Assembly (NCBI GenBank): GCA_025526995.1
Contig: JAHLKG010000014.1
Location: forward strand, 731,018-795,017
Direction: 5' to 3'
Length of the DNA stretch: 64,000 nt
Origin: Powellomyces hirtus
Lineage: Eukaryota; Chytridiomycota; Chytridiomycetes; Spizellomycetales; Powellomycetaceae
Positions 8,806 to 18,177 of this stretch are shown here, piece after piece. The notes below the pieces were generated by a model. That model was not told where the DNA came from. It made no database searches and saw only the letters and a program-made list of their open reading frames with translations. The number at the start of each line of letters is the position of its first letter. Positions within the stretch are counted from its first letter, which is position 1. Both the position numbers and the translations under genes were made by a program.

Positions 8806-10081
8806 CGTATGAAAGTTTATCAACAAGACTGCTAAAGCATAGTAGCACCCTACCGGCGAGAGCCAGAGCTTCAGATTTTTCGCAAAGTCTACAAATGCCC
8901 ATAGCTGCATGATCTTGCCAAAGCCCCATTCCACCAAGACACGCATGGCACTCATCCGACGGTTGTATTCTGCTTCTGGTGGCGTCAGTTGCGCGCCTTT
9001 AAAACCAGATTTTTCTATTTTGATGATCTTGCACTTAATGCGCAACCACGGTTTGAGCGGATATGCAGGATCACCATAGACCACGAATTGTTGATCAGAA
9101 AAGGTTGCGCAGCTTTGCATGAACCTCTTGATTCCACTTTCGCAAAGGATTCAAGAGTCGTGATGACGGCCAGGAAACGGACCAGCCAAATGCATAATCA
9201 GGCCGTCAGGCGCAATAACAGACTGAAACTTGAGGGCATGCTTCCGCTTGTTGCCATTGTATGCTTGACATTGATGGTGGAAAGGCCTTTGTAATATGGT
9301 TGACTGAAATACCGGCGGACTTCAAACAGAATACACGGTTGGGAGTCTAGTGTCTTATCATTGAAGGGAGCGGGAAGTACTCTACTATTTATACTTTGCG
9401 CCTATTCTACTTATTGCAACAACTATCGAGCCGCTTTTCTTTTCATTGCGGATACAGCGGCTGGGCCGGCTGGGTACAAAGACACACCTTATCCTAATTG
9501 TAGGAGGCAGATAGATTAAGGCTTCTTCAGCCCTTATCGCTTACGAAAGCGGTTACTGGACGTGGGGCGTATGACAGCCTCGCACGGTTCCGTCAATGAA
9601 TCCGCACTTTTCAAAAATTGCATTGGCGTAGGTTGTAAAGCGTTGTTCTGAGAGCCAGCTGCTGGCCCCATCCAGTATGCGTTTGTGGCGCTCATAAAGC
9701 AGTAGTGTTGTAGCGCTTGTGATGGCACACAGCTGATGGATCGGGCGGTGAAACGTGTCAACTTGATCCTCAAAGCGGTTTGGATACGACAGTCGACGCA
9801 GCGGCCTCATCGGCCGGCCATGCCCAGCGCTGGGTGGTGATCACTATGGCTGACATGCGCAACTCTTCCTGCACTAGCTGCAGCTCTGCGTATGTCTCAA
9901 AGCGGAACAAGCTGCGAAAGGTAGCGTCGGGAATGGCTCTGAGATCGACGCGGCGGTCAGGTGTTGCTGGTTGTCGAAAAAACCGTGGGTTTTTGCACTC
10001 ATGCAAGGCAAGCAGAAGCAGGTCGTCATCACTGGATGATTCAGAGTCCTCGCTTTCGTCTGTGGTGTTGTCCGCAAGCAT
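8806..10081 (-). pseudogene. PIF/Harbinger transposase remnant (DDE superfamily 4, HARBI1-like)
   Basis: In order from 10081: an acidic N-terminus, a helix-turn-helix-like block with PLRRLSYPNRFEDQ and YERHKRIL (9810 to about 9640), the first catalytic Asp in GFIDGT (about 9590), then [20 protein letters not shown] with PGRHHDS (9270-9160). The second Asp is in GDPAYPL (about 9065) and the Glu in VEWGFGKI (about 8935). The order and spacing fit HARBI1-type transposases. It is broken: a frameshift near 9800, about 240 bp of non-matching sequence after the first Asp (perhaps an intron, GTAAGC donor near 9540), and TGA in place of the conserved Trp after HHDS (about 9162). Copia copy 2 enters after the codon run LLINFHT. 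Confidence 0.9.
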
Positions 10082-10504
10082 GGGAATGATCTAGAGATTT
10101 GCGACACAAGGAGACCTACTGGTGACCGTGTCCGACACTTTGTCCAGAAGCCTGAAATCGTTCGTTCTGAGAGCTACGGTTTCAGAGGCTTGAAAGCGTT
10201 GCAACAGAGGCTGCGAGAGCGTTGCAACATGCAGCCCAAGGCAATACATTGGTTCACCAGGTGTCTTTTTGCGCGCAAACTTTTTTTGAAAGCGTTCTCT
10301 GAGCTCGTTGGAACGGTTTGCACAAACTCTCTATCGTCTGTTGTGAAGGCCGTAAAGCCCGGCACGAAGTAGACATATATAGAACAAGCGACGTAGAAAA
10401 TGTATATTTATATTACGAGGTTCTATCTCCCGCCCGCGACAGACTCGAGGGCACGAAACTGGCACAATAAATATGACTGTAACATCCAAGACCTTCACTG
10501 TCCG
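10082..10504. other. intergenic, repeat-bearing edge of the transposon nest
   Basis: No gene is seen. GCGTTGCAAC-type motifs recur at about 10196 and 10219. The right copy of the 39-bp repeat is at 10293-10332. From about 10375 the sequence becomes AT-rich and would hold the 3' end signals of the GDA1 gene, which ends at 10505. Confidence 0.5.
10293..10332. repeat. 39-40-bp dispersed repeat, right copy
   Basis: CGTTCTCTGAGCTCGTTGG followed by AACGGTTTGCACAAACTCTCT. It is the same as 2057-2095 apart from one extra G. It marks the outer edge of the transposon nest. Confidence 0.6.
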
Positions 10505-12229
10505 CTAAGTCGTTGGGGGAACTTCCTTCAAGCACATTCCCTTGCCCTCCTGGCCCCATCCGTCAACGACATTGAGTGCAGCGCCCAAACTCCATCCCGT
10601 CTCCATGCCAGCAATCTTCTTGGCGGTCTTTAGAATCCGATCATCGGGAATGTCGTAGCCGATGCTCAACAGACCGTACATGAAGCCTAGATCTGTACAC
10701 CACTCTGGGTCCTTGAACAGTCCCGCCGCTTCGGCGCCCGCCGTAGTGGCAAGTTCTTTTTCTGTGATTTTTCCAGAGCACACTTTTTCCGCAGCGCCTC
10801 GCAGCTCGCCCACCGTAAATCCCTTCTCAGAAGCGACGAGTCCGAACGGCTCAGCGAATTTGTCGTAAAAGTACGAGAACGCGTAAATATCGTTGTCGGC
10901 AAAGCTGGCGGACAGGGATGGCTGATATTGTCCATCGAACGAGCACGATTTACTCTTGCCCGCCGTGGGAGCCAGACACATGGCCTTGTCAAAGAGATTC
11001 TTCTGAATGAACGCGTGGCACTCTTCGTGCCCGCTGCCAGTGCCTTCCATGTGGTAAACCTGGTCGTCGTCATCGGTATAGGTATCGGTGTGCCCCACCG
11101 CGTAACATGGAAACTTGTTATCAGCAACCCCAGCCTTTTTGATGCGCTTTCGGCCCTGCATGAGGCCATAGCCGTCATACGAGTGTTGATAAAGAACGTA
11201 TTTGTGTTTCCCAAACCTGAGCTCGTACTTGTGGTCTCCTGGTTCCATGGGTTCGGACGAGTGTGGCTCGAATACAATCTGAGTGGATCCTCCACCGAGA
11301 TCCATGATTGCGGCTGTTGGCAAGCGCGGCTCCTGTCCAATCCGCTTCAGCAGGTAGTTGACGGTGATCCACGCGTACACACCTGAAGAAAGGAACGTTA
11401 ACATCACCTACTGAGCAAAGCGGCTGTGGTGCGGGATGCATTGCGCGCTCACCCTCGTCTTTTCCTGGCATGATCTCCACACCGTTCGGCTCCACCATTG
11501 CGAACGGATATTGGGTTTGCAGTTTGCGACGGACCGCCTCGAGGATCTTGTCGCCCTTTCCGTCCTTCAGCATCCGCAATCCCGCGGTTGCTTTGACGGA
11601 GACCGGCGTACACTTCCTCGAGTCCTCTGGGACGTGCTTCAAAGCAATCCGCAGCAAAGGGTCCAGAGAGTCTGCAGCTTCTTCTGGCGTAATGTAGGTG
11701 GGCGAACTGAGTCCCGGTTTCAGCTGCTCGAACACTTCATCTTCCAGACTCGGCGACGGTCCATGACAATGGTTGAAACGGTAAATGTGGATACGCGACC
11801 CCGTCGATCCGGCGTCGATCATCAACCCATACTGGAGCGCCGGCCTGTCTGGATGCGGATTCGGGCATGAATTGCCCCCCAGTGCACTATTCACACTATT
11901 CAGAGCTGATTCAACAACGCGACCAGGTGTCTTCAATCGTTCTGGTTCTGAGTCACCGACCCAGTAAAACAATGCCAAACCGGAACCAACCCGTTCAGCG
12001 TGATAGACTAGAGTCACCGGGAAGGGTTACCTTACCTACCTTGCAGCATCCAGTATGCGCCGACCAGTAGTATTAGCAGGCCAATGAGAAGCTTTCCCAA
12101 CAAGCCAAAGCCCCTCGGCATGCGCAATCCTTTCCTAGGGTGTAACGTGTGGTGAGGGAGAGAGACATGCTTTCCGTAAGACATGTCGTTTGAATCCCGA
12201 CGCTTTGACATCCGGAGCCGATCAGACAT
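10505..12229 (-). CDS. GDA1: Golgi guanosine-diphosphatase / NTPDase (GDA1_CD39 family)
   Basis: It hydrolyses GDP (and probably UDP) to the monophosphate in the Golgi lumen, so that nucleotide-sugar antiporters can keep supplying glycosylation. Three exons (12229-12040, 11947-11453, 11382-10505) join in frame to 520 aa, close to yeast Gda1 (518). Residues about 45-63 form one membrane anchor (LLGKLLIGLLILLVGAYWML) after a basic cytosolic tail, making a type II protein. Apyrase-conserved regions are present: DAGSTGSRIHIY, ATAGLR, GVYAWITVN across an intron, and DLGGGSTQI. Both introns have GT/AG borders (12039-11948 and 11452-11383). It is divergent from ATG5, with starts 198 bp apart. Family assignment is firm; GDPase rather than a broader NTPDase rests on length and topology. 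Confidence 0.93.
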
Positions 12230-12427
12230 ATATTGGTGAAGAACGGAGACGTCGAATAACTGGTACTATCTGTCTCTAGCATATATGGGACGCTTGGAGA
12301 ACGTACGGCTCGAGCAGCGACGGCAGTGTCAAAACTACAAAAAGCGACAGGCGCGATGACTGCGCCCGAACAGTCATCCGTTGCAACGTTCCCATTCCCT
12401 TTGGCTCGACAAAGAAGATCCCTATAT
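12230..12427. promoter_or_regulatory. shared divergent promoter of GDA1 and ATG5
   Basis: Only 198 bp separate the two start codons, so the 5' UTRs and promoters of both genes must lie here. A TATATATG-like stretch is at 12279-12285 and another (CCTATATATG) at 12420-12429, directly at the ATG5 start. No further element is assigned. Confidence 0.5.
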
Positions 12428-13699
12428 ATGCAGCACATAGACTCGCCCGTCGCCCAAAAGCTGTGGGACGGCCAGGTGCCGCTGCGCATATCTCTACATC
12501 CGCAAGACGCTTCCGCCTTGAACGCAAGCAATTATTCCTGCTTCTCCCAATACGTGAGTGCACGCTTCCCCCCCCCCCCCCCCCCTCCCATCTTCTCGCT
12601 TGGTTGACAGGCGAAAGCTGGCAAAGAGTCGCAGGATTGAGTTGGATGCGAGTGCTGCTCAACTGGCCTGACATATGCCACTTCTCTGAAGCTCTCCGTG
12701 CATCGTTTCAGCTATCTGCCTCTCATCGCAAGTGAAGTCCGCCGCTTCTTTGTCGAAAACACCAACTTGGGTTTCAGTGGAAGCGATGCGGAAGTATGGT
12801 TCGAATGCCAGGGAATTCCGTTGAAATGGTAACGATGCAAAAGGTTTTGCTGCATTCGCTGCGTCCGGTTGCTCAAGCAAGGGGCTCGTACAGGCACTAT
12901 CCTGTCGGGTTATTGTGCGACTATCAGATGGCAGATATCGATCATTCTGCTGGCCCGCTGCCGTGGCACATCACCGTGCATTTTCTCAACTTCCCCGCTG
13001 ATAAGCTTATTCGCGTCAGTCCGGATTCGTCCATTCCGTCAATACGCGACGCTTTCATGTCTATGGTCAAAGAGGTACAGAACTCCCAAGCGACAAACCG
13101 AACTGACTACGAAAAGCAGACTTATTCACCATCAGTTTTACAACATGTTTGGATTAGGCTGACTTTATGAGGAACGGAACCATTAAAAAGGTCATGGGTC
13201 TGTCAAAACAAGATCAGACCCAACTTTGGGATTCGCTCGTCAGCCACAGCTTCGAAGAGTTCTGGCACGTCAACTCACAGCTGATCGTAAGCGAGAACAC
13301 CTGGCCGAGATATGTTCCATTGAGGATATATGTCCCTGGGCTACCGGTAATACAAGAACCCATCCCATCGATTGATGAAGAAACGGGTATGTGCTATTTC
13401 CATGACATAGCGTTGTATCAAAGCGCAACAGAAACCGGATATCTCATGCATATGCCAATGACATTTCAGATCAGCCATACACTCTCAGACATGTTCTGGC
13501 TAGCGTTCTTCCACAGTACTTCAAACCGCGGGCAGACGGGGACGCATCACGAAGAGGTTCGGCAGACAGCATGAAACGAGCGCCGGACGCGGTTGCTTTG
13601 CTCCATGGCATAGAGGCTCCTCTTGGGGTTCCTCTTGTCTGGCTAAGTCAGAACTGTTCCTACCCAGACAACTTTCTTCACATTGTAATACGCATATGA
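12428..13699 (+). CDS. ATG5: autophagy protein 5
   Basis: Atg5 is conjugated to Atg12 and, with Atg16, acts as the E3-like enzyme for Atg8 lipidation on the phagophore. Five exons (12428-12553, 12692-12828, 12894-13074, 13158-13386, 13470-13699) give exactly 300 aa; human ATG5 has 275. Diagnostic pieces are an N-terminal VAQKLWDGQVPLRI, then RFSYLPLIASEVRRFF, GIPLKWHYPVGLL across intron 2, and LPWHITVHF. SMVKEADFMRNG spans intron 3, and its Lys corresponds to the Atg12 acceptor site. The end reads VPLVWLSQNCSYPDNFLHI. A C-rich run of about 18 C lies in intron 1 (about 12570-12588). The last intron must be spliced 13387-13469; otherwise the gene seems to be frameshifted. Confidence 0.95.
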
Positions 13700-13874
13700 T
13701 TTCGTTTTTTCCTCTTGATCACTACAACAAAGTGTTACATGACATGCCCAGAGATGAAATAATGCGGGAGTTCGCCGTTACTGCCAAGGGGCAGGAACGG
13801 AACGTGCCCGGTATCGTACCTATGCAGGCACAAATTGATATAGATATATATGGATATATACTTTCACATCCGCT

Positions 13875-14471
13875 TCAAGCCGAGATGGCTTTAGGGTTGG
13901 AGTTGGATGTGGCTGTGGCGGCTGGGTCGGGGGTGGGACCACTCCCTGTGAAGGCCTTTCGCATGAGAGCCTTCAGGTCTTTCATGCTGGAAGCCTTTTC
14001 CAAGAGTACTTGGATGGACTTGCGTCTGCGGGCGGGTGCTTTGCGTTCAGGACGATCCATTGGGACCTCGCCGTCATCAGCGGCCAATGCCACGGTGGGA
14101 ATGGCGTTCGTGGAGGTAGCGGCCGAGTTTGCGGTGGAAGCAGACAAGCCGAATGTCGAGAGCGACTCCATCTTGATGGGCTGTGGGAGGTTGGCGCCAG
14201 CACACTTGAGGGTATCGTAGGCGCGCTGCACCCACTCTTTGTCACCGATCCACCAAGCCGGTTCGACGTCAGCGGCCGCGTCCACGCCGCCAGGGTCCTC
14301 ATCGGTGGCGGCCAAACGCTCGTTCAGGATATCATGGACCAACGGGTGGTGCAATGCATGTGAGAATTGAGTCTTCTTGTAGTAGTCAAACAGCCGTGGT
14401 TCGGCGAGGAGCGGGTGTTGGGGAATGACGCCTGGGTGATGATCGTCGACACTAGCTATGACGTCCAACAT
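13875..14471 (-). CDS. uncharacterised 198-aa protein
   Basis: A single-exon ORF, not recognised. The N-terminal third (VIPQHPLLAEPRLFDYYKKT, then HPLVHDILNERL) looks folded and helical. The middle is Ala/Thr/Ser-rich and probably disordered. The C-terminus has a basic patch (PERKAPARRRKSIQVLL) followed by an amphipathic segment (KDLKALMRKAF). There is no signal peptide or membrane span. It faces ATG5 tail-to-tail (175 bp) and is divergent from the gene starting at 14932. A GT-rich microsatellite (about 14507-14530) lies in its upstream region. It is more likely real than a shadow, as no gene is seen in the other frames. Confidence 0.6.
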   Translation of the reverse strand: MLDVIASVDDHHPGVIPQHPLLAEPRLFDYYKKTQFSHALHHPLVHDILNERLAATDEDPGGVDAAADVEPAWWIGDKEWVQRAYDTLKCAGANLPQPIKMESLSTFGLSASTANSAATSTNAIPTVALAADDGEVPMDRPERKAPARRRKSIQVLLEKASSMKDLKALMRKAFTGSGPTPDPAATATSNSNPKAISA

Positions 14472-14931
14472 TGTTGGTTGGGTAGTTGCTAAACTATGTG
14501 CTGTGTATCGTGTGTGTGCGTGTGTGTGTGCAGATCCAGTTGTGATATGTTTGGGGGTGTTTGTATCAAAATTGTGACTTCCAAAACTGAGTATGCTATG
14601 CTACCGATCGGTAGGAGGTGGGTGGGTGAGCAAGGGGAGAAGAGAGGCCAGTCAGATGTGGATCGCGTGGTGTGGGCGGAGGGCGGAGGGATATGTAGTT
14701 AAGTGGTCTGCGTTTTGAGATCAGTTTGTTCTATGGCCTTGAATTGAGTGACTGTTTGTACAGCCAGATAAGCAGGGCAAAACAAACAAAAGGAATGGGC
14801 GGGGTTTGTGTCTTACGCAAGCAACGCGATCGCTTACGAGAGCAATTCCATCCCATTCTAGCGCATGTGCCATCTCTCTCTCTCTCTCCATCTTCTTCTT
14901 TTCCTACTAGCCTTTCTCCATTAGCGCCGCC

Positions 14932-16326
14932 ATGCTTTCACTCCCTCCTTCTTCTTCGGCGTCTTCTGATGTTCACATCGCCCTGCCCAAGAACGCTCAG
15001 TATCTATCTGCTGTCAGAGACTCTTGCAGCCAACTCTCCGCCTTGTCTACTCCCGACATCCAGGTTTGTTGATGCACGTTGAAGTAGCAAAGGGGAATAA
15101 CTACCCTCCATTTCTCCCCTTCTGCCTACAATCCAGATTGATCAGGAAGCTATAAACACCTTTGTGGAAGCCATCGATCCTCAGACATGGACTGCCGCGA
15201 AAACAGCATCACCCGTGCGCATGCCACTCAAATTCGACACGCTCGAGCAGGAACTCAACCTGATGGCCTTGATCGCCTTTTTGAGCTTTGGGAGTGGCTA
15301 TCGTGAAGAGTTGCGGACTGAACTCGACCGCGACCACGCTGACACCGTCCGGTTTGGTAAACTTGGTGCAAATAATTGATTCTCCGAGAAAATTATTACT
15401 GTGCTGACGCGTTGATCTCCCATAGGCATCATGTCGATGCACATCTCTTCCGTAGAGATCAACGCGACATTTTTGAGCGCTCTGACACTAGCAGAGGTGA
15501 GGCCTTGCAATCCACCCGAATGTGTGCACTAGGCGCGCGGCCAATACGATTGCTCCCCTTCCTAGGTGTCAGCATTCTTTGACATCCCGATAACCAAAGA
15601 AGTCGCTCATGCGACGCTCCCCATGACAATGACGGAACCACACCCTCTCCGCCAACTGGTGCAAATGCTGACAGACGTGCTGAACGAGATTGGAAAGGCC
15701 TTGAAGGTGAAAGGATTCCGGAATCTGGGACACTTTCTGTTGGATGCGACGAATAGCGGACCCACGACAGGGCCAACAGTTGAGCGATTATTGGACGCGG
15801 TTCTCAACACCTTCCCGTCCGCGCGAGATATGGACAGATGGGGTGGAATAGGTAAGCTCTGAACGCTGTCATCTTAATCGATCATCCTCAATCTGTGGGA
15901 GCTCACAGTCATCGTGTAGATACCTACATCTTCCGTCGCGCTCAGATGATGGTTGCAAGCCTCCATCAGCAATTCAGAGATGCGGATCCGCAACGCTTCA
16001 ACTTTGTGGATGTAGACGGACTCACCGCCTTTAGCGATGAGGTGCTAATAGTGGTCTTGTTGCACTTGAACATTTTGAAAGTGTCTCCTACAGTCGATCG
16101 ATGGCTGTCAGCTGGAAAGGATCTGACAAAGGTGGCGGGAAAATGGGATTTGCGTTTGCGAGCGGCGGCCCTGGAAGCAGTTGAGAACATCGTCGCCAGT
16201 GGGAGGAGAGTGGGATCGTTCAGCGACATGACTCCTGTAGAAGTGGACACCTACTTGCGTTCATTGTCTCTGCCCGACCAATCTCCATTGACTAGTTTAC
16301 GCAGCCGTAGTAGTTCCTTCTATTAA
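14932..16326 (+). CDS. queuosine salvage protein (DUF2419 / Qng1-like)
   Basis: Members of this family (C9orf64/QNG1 in human) release the queuine base from queuosine-5'-phosphate so it can be reused for tRNA modification. Five exons (14932-15063, 15137-15356, 15426-15496, 15566-15851, 15920-16326) join in frame to 371 aa. Family-like blocks are EQELNLMALIAFLSFGSGYREEL, MSMHISSVEI, LVQMLTDVLNEIGKAL with FRNLGHFLLDA, and YIFRRAQMMVASLHQQF. The last is FVDVDGLTAFSDEVLIVVLLHLNILK. The blocks match the divergent fungal branch, with FGSGYR where animal proteins have a Trp-rich motif. Enzymatic function in this branch is therefore inferred. All introns have GT/AG ends. Confidence 0.75.
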
Positions 16327-16576
16327 ATCATAGTCCTCTTAGCCGATTTCGCAAACAACTGTAAAGAGCTTGAAGTTACACATATCACTGTCTCTGCCTG
16401 TATTTGCACGATTAGCATGCAATTGGGCACTATCTAGGGATTTAAATGAAAGGAGTATGTATGAGTATCGTAACCATAGCCACTGCAGGTGCAATGCATC
16501 GCTTACGGTAGTGTAAATACTAGCTGATGAAGATCATATGCAACAGACAACCTAAAATGGATTTCACGTAGCTAGC

Positions 16577-17950
16577 CTACAGTTTGGTGGTACTATTGCT
16601 ATCCGCCCGGATGACTCCGGGTTTCCCTGTGGTATCTTTCTTACTAGATGGATTAGCGGAATCCGCTGGAGCGCTGCTGGTCGTTCCCCCGGCCAATGCG
16701 TTGAATGCGGAACTCAACACGGAAGTGGTAGTGGATGGTGCAGATGAGGATTCTTTCCGCCTATCCAGCGCAAAGCTGAGAAGCTGTGATTGCACAGCCT
16801 GGCATAGGGCACGGACAGAGTACATTTCTTCGCGAAGCCGGGCGGTCTCGCTGAGCAGGGCCATGTCTTGCCTCATCTCGAGGGCGAGGAAGCCGGCATT
16901 GATGTGCGTGAGCTCACTGCGTAAATGATCAGTGTCCACCAGCAGCTGGCCAATGCGGTCCGCTGTTTCCTCGACGATGGGCGGCACGAACACCGGTTCG
17001 AGCGGAAGGGGCGGGCATTCACGGAGGGCGGCGATCTCGGCACTGAGTACGGCTAGCTGATTCCGCAGTTCTCTGTTCTCTTGCGCAACAGCCTCCATGC
17101 GCTGATCATTGAGCACGAAGAAGCCTTTGATCGCTTCAAATGGACAGACCGCTGTGTGCTTGGCTTGATAGTCACGCCTCTTGCCCTCCCATGGACACCC
17201 GTACCGCAGGTGTGTACATGAGACGGCAGTTTCGGGACACGTGGTCGAGTGTTCTGAGACGGTGACTCGCAAGATCGCATCATGGCAGTCTGGGCAAAGC
17301 GTTGTGCTCCCTGGGCATTCCGAGGCGTGGGCCTGTCAAACCATATATGTTATAAAACGCCTTCAACCGCAGTTGTTGTTGGACCATGGTTTCAATCATA
17401 CCTCAATATCCTTATTTTTGACAGAGGTTTCACAAACTTCGCATGCTGACAGCCCGTGGCCGCATTCGCGCACGTGGCATTCGAGGCGTCCGCGGGGCAC
17501 GGTTTCCACACATCCGGGTAGAGAGCAGACCACAGGTTCGTACAGACAGTGGCAGTCAACGTGAGCTCCTAGAGTATGCCGCAGCCCAGTCCAAGTGCAC
17601 CCTTCCGCCTTGTGGGCACAAGCCACTGTCAGCTCGTCAACCATGCTCAGGATGACTTTAGCGGCGGGGTGCAGTTGCGACAGGGAAAGGGGAGTACGGT
17701 CCACTGGGCAGGATGCCGATGATGAAAGTGCGGTGGTTACGCAGGAGCGGCAAAAGGTGTGTCCACATGGGGAGGACACTGTTTCCGGAGAAATGCGGAA
17801 CAAGTCGGTAAGTGAGTTGGGAACTTGGCGCCAGAGACAAGCTTGGGAGCCCCCCGTACCTGGGTCAACAAATGGACAATAACAGATACAACAGAGTAGA
17901 TTCTGATTGACAGTCTCTACATATTCAAAGTGGTTGGCTTTGTGCGGCAT
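16577..17950 (-). CDS. RING / TRAF-type zinc-finger protein, probable E3 ubiquitin ligase
   Basis: Three exons (17950-17860, 17778-17402, 17332-16577) give 407 aa. A RING finger is near residues 19-70 (CCICYCPFVDP, then PCGHTFCRSCV after intron 1, and CPVDRTPL). At least two to three TRAF-type zinc fingers follow, with spaced Cys and His (CAHKAEGCTWTG, VDCHCLYEP, CHVRECGHGLSACEVC, CTHLRYGCPW). A coiled coil comes next (EAVAQENRELRNQLAVLSAEI), then a Ser/Thr-rich tail. This is the layout of TRAF and of amoebal/fungal TRAF-like ligases, but no MATH domain is visible. Substrates are unknown. The start at 17950 puts RING at the extreme N-terminus, as is usual. It is divergent from EXO70, 227 bp away. 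Confidence 0.82.
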
Positions 17951-18177
17951 TTAGATGAATGCAGCAAGTCTGAGTAATTCTGAGGCGAGTTTATTATTGA
18001 CAGGTTGTGACGCGCCTCATAAGCCATCAAGCCGTCGTTCCGCTCACATGCGCGATCCCTATCATAGAAAGTTCAAAAAGAACATAGTGGGAATTCCCAG
18101 TCAAAAGACCAGACAAACGATATAACGGCTCAAAGTCACTGTGACACATTCAGCATTCACCATAGGCTCGCTTCACC
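17951..18177. promoter_or_regulatory. shared divergent promoter of the RING/TRAF gene and EXO70
   Basis: A 227-bp gap between two outward-facing start codons must supply both promoters. I see no unmistakable TATA box or repeated motif. Confidence 0.4.

Noticed and set aside
13380..13580. Apparent frameshift at the end of ATG5
   Set aside because: Splicing 13387-13469 (GTATGT/TTTCAG) restores one frame through DQPYTLRHVLASVLPQYF, and all five exons add up to a multiple of three.
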